Shown here one piece after another: positions 23,929-33,700 of a stretch of 64,000 nucleotides of DNA. The stretch is taken from the NCBI GenBank assembly GCA_937890485.1, contig CALBXN010000119.1, forward strand, positions 1 to 64,000, read 5' to 3'. Position 1 is the first letter of the stretch. The number at the start of each line of letters is the position of its first letter. A program made the position numbers and the translations under genes. The notes under the pieces were generated by a model. That model was not told where the DNA came from. It made no database searches and saw nothing but the letters and a program-made list of their open reading frames with translations. The stretch is from an uncultured Treponema sp. GTDB taxonomy: Bacteria > Spirochaetota > Spirochaetia > Treponematales > Treponemataceae.

Positions 23929-24393
23929 TTATAATTTACATTCTTTTTCTTTGAACGTAAAAACAGTACGTCCAAGCATCTTGTAATAAGGAATTGGCAA
24001 TTCCTCATAAACATAATAATTTATAGCATCTGCCACGAAGATTCCTATAACTGATAAAAAGCACCAAGCAATACTAAATGGTAAGCAAATTACTCCCATA
24101 AAATTTAATGGCATATTTGAGTAATCCCACATTTGAGGAAGAGAAGTGTATAGTGCCACTATCCCTATAACTAACTCAAATAATGTGACAATTACCGAAC
24201 CAATAATTGCTTGAATTGTTAAATCAGTTTCCCAAGAAATTTTGTTGTTTATCTTATCTAATAGAATCAAAGTGATTCCACCAACTACACCCATTAATGG
24301 ATATGAAAAGCCTCGAAATAATACTTCGATTGTGATGTAAATACAAAAACCAACAGTAAATAAAATTACATTTTTATCTAACATTTTTTTCAT
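23929..24393 (-). CDS. Multi-pass membrane protein, CmpB/putative ABC-transporter type IV-like
   Basis: About 154 residues with four hydrophobic helices. DYSNMPLNFMGVICLPFSIAW..LS matches the DY...PLN..G...LPFS.LW core of the CmpB/DUF1113 membrane family, common as single-gene proteins in Firmicutes and their phages. ATG 24393 follows GGAG by 9 bases; a longer start at 24408 overlaps the previous gene. Role in the phage unknown; it lies in the lysis/host-interaction end. Confidence 0.65.
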   Translation of the reverse strand: MKKMLDKNVILFTVGFCIYITIEVLFRGFSYPLMGVVGGITLILLDKINNKISWETDLTIQAIIGSVIVTLFELVIGIVALYTSLPQMWDYSNMPLNFMGVICLPFSIAWCFLSVIGIFVADAINYYVYEELPIPYYKMLGRTVFTFKEKECKL

Positions 24394-24394
24394 T

Positions 24395-25171
24395 TTACAT
24401 CGCTCCATTCTGTGCCATTTGTGCCATCAAGTCTTTTAAAATATCTGATTGATATTCTTCTGGAATAGCACAACCGTATTCAATAGCTGAGATTTCCTCG
24501 ATAATTGCTAATGAATTAACATATGCCTTTAATGAATTAAAATATGTCACATGATATGTTTTAAATGCTGTTGCAGTATCTAAGATAGTGTTAATATCTT
24601 GTACTGAGTAATAACGGCATAACTCACCATCGGCATGATATGGAATTTCAGTCTGCCCAGAAGCAACCAAAGAAGAAAGGGTAATCAAATTCAATTGGTC
24701 TTGAGTAGTGAGCGAAAAATGGTATGGTTGACCATCACTTAGGATAGCATCAAAACCATTTGTAATTACTTGATTGCATGTGGTATTTAGAGTAGCAATT
24801 TTTTGCTCTTTTACATATTCAAGAGTGAGTTGGGTATTTGGATCTATGTATTCTTCCTCTTGTTCTGGTTCTGTAATTTCTGGTTCAATTACTATTTCAT
24901 CACCAGATTCAATTGAGTTAAGTAATATATCGTATTCACTTTTTTCAATTTTAACAACAGTCACTTCTTCATAAGCATACTTATCAGATGTAATCGGCAA
25001 CATCCAATACGTATGATATAGTTTTTCTTTGTATTGAATGTATTGTGCCTGAGATTCATCACATGTCAAAAGAATTTGATGTTTCTTTTGAAATCTTCTT
25101 AGACTAAGAGTAGTGCCGACTCCGATAAACTCAGAATCAGTCATTATCTTATAATATTTTACATCACTCAT
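24395..25171 (-). CDS. Phage tail-associated protein, DUF4376-like C-terminal
   Basis: 258 residues. The N-terminal part is a mixed fold. An acidic linker (EPEITEPEQEEEYIDP) follows near residue 98. The C-terminal part includes LSDGQPYHFSLTTQDQLNLITLSSLVASGQ, the pattern of DUF4376 domains found in tail-fibre assembly proteins (..A.G..F..t..dq..l..l). It overlaps the DGR2 reverse transcriptase gene by 4 bases and probably belongs to the same transcript; a role in assembling or capping the adhesin is inferred. Confidence 0.6.
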   Translation of the reverse strand: MSDVKYYKIMTDSEFIGVGTTLSLRRFQKKHQILLTCDESQAQYIQYKEKLYHTYWMLPITSDKYAYEEVTVVKIEKSEYDILLNSIESGDEIVIEPEITEPEQEEEYIDPNTQLTLEYVKEQKIATLNTTCNQVITNGFDAILSDGQPYHFSLTTQDQLNLITLSSLVASGQTEIPYHADGELCRYYSVQDINTILDTATAFKTYHVTYFNSLKAYVNSLAIIEEISAIEYGCAIPEEYQSDILKDLMAQMAQNGAM

Positions 25172-26418
25172 AAAGCTGCCTCCTGTTTTAATTTGTTTTG
25201 ATTGTGCCTATATTTTCGAGTTAATCCATAACCACCAAATAGTTCATCATACAGTTTCAACATTTTCTTTTGCGTTTGATAAGACCTTGCGACTTTTGAA
25301 TGTGCCAACCACGATTGCATTGAGTTGTAAACATCATCAAGAGTCATCTCACCATTATCAACTTTATTTTTGAATTTCTTTAATTTTCTTCTCATACGAA
25401 CAACACCACTACGTACAAGTGTGCGAATTACTTTACCATCTTCTCTAACAAAATATTTTACTTTCATAAAAGTAAAACCTTTGGATATCTTGGTTATTTT
25501 GGTTTTCTTGTGATTAAAATGTAAATCAACACTTTCTGCAAGTTCATCAATTTCTTTTAGTAATTGCTTTAGAAATTCTTTGTCGTTGTGCAAAATTACT
25601 CCATCGTCCATATAACGTATATAGTACTTTACAGATTTTTTGTCTTTTATATAATGATCTATCACATTAGGAACAATCAAAGCCATAACTTGAGATATTT
25701 GGCTGCCCAAACAAATCCCAACACCTTTGTTTTCCTTTGTCAATTTAATAAAGGCTGAACGCTCTTCATCATCTTCAATTTTCCTAGCTTCACGGAGAGG
25801 GTAGGATTTGATGATTCCAAGTGTCAGCCCAACAATATATTTATCATTAAATGAATCATTTAATGTTTTTAAACACATTCTATGAGAAATGCTGTCAAAG
25901 AAACTTTTAAAATCAAATGTTAATGCGTAATAATCTGATCCATATTCTTTAACTGCATTGTTCAAATGCTTATACAATCGTTTTCTAGCAAAGTCAACTC
26001 CTTTGCCTTTCATACTTGCACCATTATCATAGATTAGAGAATGTGTAAAAACAGGAACTAATGCATTATCGCACAAAACTCTCTGTGTCATTCTGTCATT
26101 AATTCTAATTGGTGTAATGATGCGTTCTTTTCCTCTTTCACGGATATGAACCTTTTTGATAGTTCCGAGAGTGGGAATTTTACCAGATTCAATTGTACGA
26201 ATAGTAGAATTTATTCGTGTAATAGCTTCTTGATTGTACTCTTGAACGCTACTTTTATAATTAACACCTCTATTACAATTTTTCAATGCTTCTACATAAT
26301 TTTGAGTTGTAATTACATTTGAAAAATTGTCATATTCTTTGATGAACTCTTGTCTTTTAGCAGCACGTCTAGCCTTATCTCTTTCGATACGTGCAGCAAC
26401 CCTTTTGTATTTTGTCAT
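25168..26418 (-). CDS. DGR2 reverse transcriptase
   Basis: 416 residues. Motifs in order: YALTFDFKSFFDSISH (first catalytic Asp), GICLGSQISQVMAL (DGR-type motif 4 with SQ) and YIRYMDDGVIL (YMDD). The N-terminus is basic, with KIPTLGTIKKVHIRERGKERIITP before the core. GGAGG precedes ATG. It is clearly different in sequence from the DGR1 enzyme, so the two cassettes are not recent copies. It would make A-mutated cDNA from the template at 26709-26845 for the adhesin gene. Confidence 0.94.
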   Translation of the reverse strand: MTKYKRVAARIERDKARRAAKRQEFIKEYDNFSNVITTQNYVEALKNCNRGVNYKSSVQEYNQEAITRINSTIRTIESGKIPTLGTIKKVHIRERGKERIITPIRINDRMTQRVLCDNALVPVFTHSLIYDNGASMKGKGVDFARKRLYKHLNNAVKEYGSDYYALTFDFKSFFDSISHRMCLKTLNDSFNDKYIVGLTLGIIKSYPLREARKIEDDEERSAFIKLTKENKGVGICLGSQISQVMALIVPNVIDHYIKDKKSVKYYIRYMDDGVILHNDKEFLKQLLKEIDELAESVDLHFNHKKTKITKISKGFTFMKVKYFVREDGKVIRTLVRSGVVRMRRKLKKFKNKVDNGEMTLDDVYNSMQSWLAHSKVARSYQTQKKMLKLYDELFGGYGLTRKYRHNQNKLKQEAAL

Positions 26419-26708
26419 AATATAACTATCCTCCTGGCAATATATTTCTATGGATTACTGTTCAATTGCTTGTCACTTATGGTATGAAAATTGATAAAGT
26501 AATCGTTATCAATCCATGCATCCGATTAAATATAATCGTTACTATCAACCATGTGACCAGGAATGCCGTTATTCAGCATACCTTCCATAAATCTGGTTGG
26601 TTATTTATTTATCAACGTACACACGTTGAGAGGTTATATTCTCCTTCTCATAAAATTGAAAATATTTACATATTGTTTCACCCTTATTCATGGTTACTTG
26701 TTTTATGG

Positions 26709-26845
26709 GAATCCGGGCACAACGCCATTCGTGTTGCTAGCGTTGTTGTTGTTCAAGTTACCGTTGTTGTTCACATTCCAGAAGTTCGTAGTGTTGGTAG
26801 CATTAGGCGAACGCAACCACCAGTTCTGAGCACGAAGCCACAAAC
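26709..26845 (-). repeat. DGR2 template repeat (TR)
   Basis: 137 bp matching the adhesin VR at 27783-27919 with constant offset 1074 and 17 mismatches, all at T on the + strand (A on the coding strand). Read in the adhesin frame the template has runs of AAC/AAT codons (N at most variable positions, for example NVNNNGNLNNNN). It lies in the 465-bp gap between Avd and RT, the rest of which holds no clear gene. Confidence 0.95.
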
Positions 26846-26883
26846 AAACTTATATATAGAACATAACCTAAGTGACAAAATAT

Positions 26884-27705
26884 CTATTTTAAGTATTTAA
26901 ATCTTTCATTATCAGATTTTCGCAAACCACTTAATAATGCTAATTCATCATTTAATAAATCAGACCATTCTCGCATAATACGTTCACTATATTGCATTAA
27001 ATTGAACAAGCTAATTAATGGTCTATTCATTTTTCTCAAACATGAAATTGCATCTGATATATGATTTTGACGAATCGTAAATTCTTCTCTATTTTCTGGA
27101 ACTTTCTTATTTGCCTCAATACAATGATACCAAGCATCATTAACCAATTCGATTAACAGAGCAGATTCTTGAGCATCATAAATTCTTTTGGCATTAATAG
27201 CTTTCGTATGGGTATAATGATGTAATTCAGACATTTTATATAAGAAATTAGCATTATTTATTTCTTCGTATGTATAATACATAATGTACTTAAAATCCCC
27301 ATCATATTTTTCATTATAAAAAGAGTTGGCTTTCAACATACCATAAAGCAAATTTAGTTCATGGTTTATTGTGTCGCACCAACTCTTTCTATGTTTTAAA
27401 TCTATGCACATTATATTCCAATAAGAATATAACGGATTTTGTAATTTAATTAAGCAATCTATCGAATACTTAATTGAATAATAAAATTTATTATCACGTT
27501 CTTCTTTATTTTTGATATATGCAGTATTTAACTCCATAACAGAAACGTAAGCAGAATTAAGCAGTTTGTGTATTGGAACAGCAAGCCAATTCTGTCTACG
27601 TCTTGGTATTTTGTACAAATTCTCTTTGGCAAATCTGTATAATACCTTAAAGCGATATTCGTATTCGCACTTAGACAACTTCCTATCATTTTTTAAAACA
27701 GCCAT
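26884..27705 (-). CDS. DGR2 Avd-like protein, apparent tandem duplication
   Basis: 273 residues, about twice the length of a normal Avd (about 125), all helical and basic. The C-terminal half (about 175-273) reads like an Avd four-helix bundle: LLIELVNDAWYHCIEAN, REEFTIRQNHISDAISCLRKMNRPL, RIMREWSDLLNDELALLSGL. The N-terminal half (about 50-145) repeats the plan: LLNSAYVSVMELN, RDNKFYYSIKYSIDCLIKLQNPL, WCDTINHELNLLYGML. So it looks like two fused Avd units. It sits between the adhesin and the template, in the usual Avd place. AGGAGG precedes ATG. Confidence 0.8.
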   Translation of the reverse strand: MAVLKNDRKLSKCEYEYRFKVLYRFAKENLYKIPRRRQNWLAVPIHKLLNSAYVSVMELNTAYIKNKEERDNKFYYSIKYSIDCLIKLQNPLYSYWNIMCIDLKHRKSWCDTINHELNLLYGMLKANSFYNEKYDGDFKYIMYYTYEEINNANFLYKMSELHHYTHTKAINAKRIYDAQESALLIELVNDAWYHCIEANKKVPENREEFTIRQNHISDAISCLRKMNRPLISLFNLMQYSERIMREWSDLLNDELALLSGLRKSDNERFKYLK

Positions 27706-27726
27706 ATTATTTTCCTCCTTTTAAAA

Positions 27727-27747
27727 GGGCTGGGCAAAAGCCAGCCC
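27727..27747. other. GC-rich hairpin after the DGR2 variable region
   Basis: GGGCTGG, a 7-base loop, CCAGCCC, 26 bases after the adhesin stop. On the - strand TTTT follows, so it can act as a terminator. DGR variable regions are also often followed by a hairpin or cruciform that aids retrohoming, and this one lies about 35 bases past the VR end. Either or both. Confidence 0.7.
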
Positions 27748-27773
27748 AGATAAAATAAGTCAAGCACTCCGTT

Positions 27774-30700
27774 TTAGATAGAGAAGCCGGGCACAACGCC
27801 ATTCGTGTTGCTAGCGGCGTAGCTGCCCAAGGTACCGCTGCCGCTCACAAACCAGAAGTTCGCAGTGTTGGTAGCAATAGGCGAACGCAACCACCAGTAC
27901 TGAGCACGAAGCCACAAACCTCCGTCAGCAGCAGTAAGATTACCGTCATTGTAATACCAATGAGAAGAGGCTAATTCAGGTGGAATATAGTAATATCCAA
28001 TATTACTCTTATACCAAACATCGCCTTTCTTCACAGTTGCAGTTGATACAGTTGTTGGATCTGATGAATCCGTATAGTACGTAGCATCATCTGGGATAAT
28101 CTGGTCACGGAATTTACATCTCACCATATTGGTTGTATACCAAGAAATACGAGCTATACATTCATTAACGTAAGGGCTATTTTGATTTCCGTCCATTTCT
28201 GTTGTACATGCAAGATATATATAATCTTCAGAAATTACGTTTTCCGTTGATTGATTACCAGCACTAGCATTAACTTGCACTTTCTTTAACATTGATTTCC
28301 ATGCCGTAGGGAAAGCATTGTAAACCCTAGTTGACATAAATGTTCTCATTGCACATTTATCCCAACCACCAACGTTAGTATTTGAGCTGTTCATATTGTG
28401 AGCAAGCAATAATTCATGATTCAATAAAAATGATGCATTGGCACGTGTACTTACACCACCAGTTAATCTATATAAATTAGAACCATAATATTCAGCTCTC
28501 CAAGTTTCATGTGTCCAAGATACAAGCTCTTGTGCAGCAGTATCGCCTAAATCTTGATACCAAATTTTACACCAATTAATCCAACCAGTACCATAATAGT
28601 CATAACCACCATCACCGATAAACTTAACAGCACCAAGAACAAGAGTTGAGTCAGTAGAAGTTGAACGAGTACGTGTTAATTCATATTTGGAAATTGAATC
28701 TTTATAGACTTTAGGGCTATTATCAGTTCCAACGTTAAATGCATATACATATAATTTGTCATCGCCTTTGATATGACGCAGTGCACAAATTCCCCTAGAT
28801 TGGTAATATCCAACATTTGCGTCTGTGTCTCCCCACTGAATATTTGGTTGCCCACTATATCTTAATCTAAAACCTTCAGAACCACTTTCTTCAAAACAAG
28901 ATGCCAATGTATTACCACTGGTTGTATCTAAAAATTCAAAGTCAATAGCCAAAGTGAAAGACGGAGCATCGGCATTAAATAGCTGAATTCCAGTATCAAG
29001 TGTAGTTGCACCATCAAAATATTTATTTTCACAAATAAGTTCCTCTTCAACATTTGAGAATGAGTAATCTCTACCCATTTGAATGTCAATATAGTCCTTA
29101 TCTTCGAAATAATTTGAAGCAAGACCAGCAGTTATAATACCGTAGATTTCTCCAACAGACATATCTTTTAAGTCTTTTGCACCAACAGCCGGTAGTTCGG
29201 CTCTATCCCATACTGCATAAACATCAGTATCTTCAGTAATATAACCAGTTGATTTATCCCAACCAGTAAATACTTTATATACATATGATGCCTCTTCATC
29301 TCGCAATGTTGGAATTTCACCATCATATTCAATACAATCACCATACTCAGCAGTTACGGATTTCAAAACAGAACCAATTTGAGTAAACCATCTTACTGTA
29401 TAAGTACGTGTTTCAGTAGCATATACAACTGTTACTGTCGCATTAGCAATAATAGCAGTTTCAAGTGAATCCCAACCACTATAAGTATAAACATATTGAG
29501 CATCACTTTCACGTGTAGGAGTGTCAATTTCTCCAGCAGCAACAGGATCGTAAGGTGTTTCCCCACGGTCTACATATTGGACATATTCATTTCCGTTTTT
29601 GTCTAAAATAGGTGAGCCATCATAGTCAACGAACGTTACCTTATACTGAGTAACCATTGTGTCATACTCAATTGTCAAGTTTGCCCAAGCAGCATTATAC
29701 TGGTCAAGTTTTTGTTGACGCATAAGTGGCACGTATACAATACCAGTCAATACAGATGTATCAATAGTATTATTACTTTCATTAAGACCATCCATGTTGT
29801 ACAATTTATCAAGCAATGTAGTGTCTGCTAAATCCCAGTCAATATTAAGGATTCTGGCAATACTTAAATTAATGGCATTAGTCACTAATGCAAGAGAATC
29901 AATATTAGGGCAATCTTCTAAACGAAGCTGTTTTAAATTATCGAAACTTTCTAATGAAAAGTTTTCATCAGTTAATGCATATAAACTTCTCATATTTAAA
30001 GAAGTAGGTGAACACAATAATGCACTTTCAATTAAGCAACCAAGAGCAAAAGAAATACCTGTAAAACCACTTCCTCGAACATCGAGTTTAAGAAGTGCCT
30101 GACAACCTGATAAATCAAGAGTAGATTTGATATTTGGGCAATTCTGAATATACAATTCTTCAAGCATTTTATTTGTACCAAAACCTACCTCAATCAAGTT
30201 GTTGTTTTGATATCCTTCTGCAGTTGAACCAATTTGAATTGAACGGATTTTTGTAGCAGCAGAGTAGTCAGAACGTCCAGGATATAAACAAGAAATATCA
30301 CCAACAGCCTGTACTAAGTTAGCACCGTGAATGTTGATAACAGTATCGTTCATGTTACCAGACTCAGGGAATTCGACTGTGTAGAATACACCTTTTTCTG
30401 CTTTTACACGTTTGAAAATACTACCAATCTGTACAACAACATATCCTTTATTATAAAGCATAACAGTTACTTGGGCTTTTGGTTCAACACCAGACCATTC
30501 AGAAGGTGTATAACCACGCAATGTAATAGATTTACTAATACATGCTGTTCCCATATACTGACTCGCCATGTAATATAAGTTATTTGTTACGAAAGATTCT
30601 CTTTGGTGGTTTTTCTTTCCACCTTCAAGCATTGGAATATATGTTGTAACTTCTTTCTGTTCATACAGACGAAGATATTTATACCAATAATCTTGATTGT

Positions 30701-33700
30701 AAACACGTTCTGGAAGATAATTCTGACGTTCTCTTGCAAATGCTAAATATGCTTCGGCATTCCAAGCACCAGCAGTTTCTCTGTTCGTCCACATTACTCT
30801 ACGTGCTTCATACAGACCATAAATGAATCTCCAATATACGTTATCTCTACCGTTAAATACTGGACTATCATTAAGGTCATCGTAACCTTCACTACCAAAT
30901 GGAATAATTAATTTACCAGTGTTACTATTTCCATCGGCAGTATCGTTATCGTAGTTTTTAGCAAGATGCCAGTGAACTAAATCTTCTGTTCCCCAGAATG
31001 TATTTTTACATACGTTATCTACCATTGCATGTTGTTCAATGAATACGTAATGATATACCATTGAATCCATAATCAAATAATCTTCACATTCAGAAAGCAT
31101 TTTCGCCATACGATACTCATATGTATCATGTGTGTATGTTCCAGCATAATCACTAATTGTAACTCCAGCAAGAACTTCATCATCCTGACCTGTGCCTTTG
31201 AATGTATATGCTTCGAAAGTTACTTCAGAAGCCAATGCATTACCTGTCGCATTAGCTGGATTTCCGTTTGCAAACCAACGAACAAGTCTTACGAATGCCT
31301 CTTTCATTTCAGTTGTTGGAGATTCTGGATATCTAAATTCGAAGAAATCTTCACTATCTAAATCGTCAACACTGAAACTAGGATCTAACATCATACAGTG
31401 TGTAGAGTTGTTATCTTTTGTTTCAATACAACATTCTTTTGTATTTTCTAAATCATGGAATACAGCAGAGTTGTTCTTGCTGTTACCCATATTACAGATA
31501 GCATACATATGATAGTTGTCATCGCCAAATAATGTATGAGATTGGTCATGGATAAACTGAACACCAATATTATGTTCCATACAATCTCTAGCAAGAGGAT
31601 TTTTCTGTCTATATAAAGTCTTGTATGGTTGATATCTGTTATACCATTCAGCAATACACATATTATTGACATTTTCACATGATGCAATATTTACCTTTGT
31701 ATTAAAGTAATTTACACCAATAGAGTTATCAGACATACTATATGTATCAATATGATCACCATTACCATCTGTAAATCCTTCTGTAAAATTACCATCTGTA
31801 TTTGCACCAGAATCTTTGTAGTCTACAGAAGAAGTACCCTGAATGTTGATTGTAACATTGTTTGCAGTTAATTGATGTCGTGCATCTCCAGCATTATAAA
31901 TCTGCTGATAACTACAACCAGTTACATAGTCTTTTTTACCCTCTGTCATACGAGGAATGCTCCATAAATGAATACGTGCATTCGGATTTTTGAGTGCGAG
32001 TTTTTCATAAGAAATTTCACCAGAATCATCCAGGATGTCATTTCTATCGAAACGTGCGACCATTTCCTGTGCATTAGGAGCATCTGCAATAAAGTTTTCA
32101 ATGTGATTATCTCTTGTGAGATATGTTTCGTATGCTTTGACCATATAAATATAAACATCACAATCAGGAGATCCAATTGTAATCTTCTGAGGATCTGTCT
32201 GTTTAAACTGGTCATCTGCAGCATATACGTTTGTGCTTGTTAATACACCATCGAGATATGTTTGAATATATCTATATGTATTTGTACTTGTTTCTGTAGG
32301 AGCAGGAGAAACGTCATATTCAAATTCAACATAAGAATCTTCTGAATATTGAACATTCAAAGTATTCTGACCTGAACTAGCAATACCACCGTTTGCACCA
32401 AGTTCAATACCAATACCATCATCCATACATGACAAGAAGATGGCATCACGATCACGGCTATTTACAGCTTTGAAAATCACCTTAAAGTTCTTTCCATTTA
32501 CTTTTGCATCGTTACCAAATAATTCATAATTGATAGTTGCAGTAGTACCAGCTTTTACACAAATAAACTGACGAATGAATCCATTTTCATCATTTTCAGA
32601 TTTAATACCACCATTATTCCAATCAAAATTATCTGAGAATGTAAGATTTACACCTTCGCTATTCCATGCTCTTAATGCCTCATTACCAGCAATATCACTA
32701 GCTTTTAATCTAAATGCATAACCTTCAATTTCGGCATTGTCAATATTAAGCTCATGGACAGTGATTTCAATTGTTTTTACGGTTTCACCACAAGTGATAG
32801 TTAATTGTTTTACGCCAAAATCATTAGGTGTATAATCCCAATTACGAATAGTTCTATCAACATCAGTCCATTCAGCCACTTGAACACCATCAACAGCAAG
32901 AACAGCATCAGATGTCAAACTAGAAGGACTATAAATTACAACAGGAATACGCATTGTATTGTATTGTGTCATTTCATTAGTTGAAATAGAACATGCGATA
33001 ATTGGCGTATCATTTCCATCTTCAACAAATATCATATCGTGGAATACTGAATCAGAACGAATTTCTGTTCCATTTACAGTCGCAGTCAAATAAATTTCGA
33101 ACATGTGACTTCCATGAGGATATTTGTCAATAATAATATATTGTTCTACACCAGAACGAGTTGTATCTAGTGTGGCAATTTCTTGTTTACCACCTTCATA
33201 TTCATCTCCGTATACAACGATATGAGAAGTTTTGGTTAAATTACCATAAGGAGTCCATCTAATAGCAATCGTATCTGAAGTATTTGGAGTAGTATCATCG
33301 TAATCCCATACAACATACATATTGATTGCATTAACAGACCAAGTTTTAGTTGTGACAGTCGGTTCTTCACCACCAGTATCAACACTAACAGAAACTTTTA
33401 CATTGTTACTACCAGCACTCAAATATTTACCAATATCAAATGTGTTAGTTCCTTGTGTAACAATACTTGTTGTTTTCTTAACATTACCTACATACCAAGT
33501 AGCAGTACCATCACCAACCATATCTCCGGCAGAGTCAAGAGCAGTGAATTCAAATTCGATTGGACATTCATCACCATAGACACATTGAGTTGATGAAGCT
33601 GTAATTCTTGTAATAGAAGCAGAACCAGTTGCAGCAGTGCCAGAACCACCAGAAATGGCAATATCTTTTGTACTACCATCTGTATAAACAATGGCAATAC

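Noticed and set aside
26466..26900. 144- and 88-residue plus-strand frames in the RT-Avd gap
   Set aside because: They run across the DGR2 template repeat on the opposite strand and have no ribosome site; they are shadows of a non-coding repeat.
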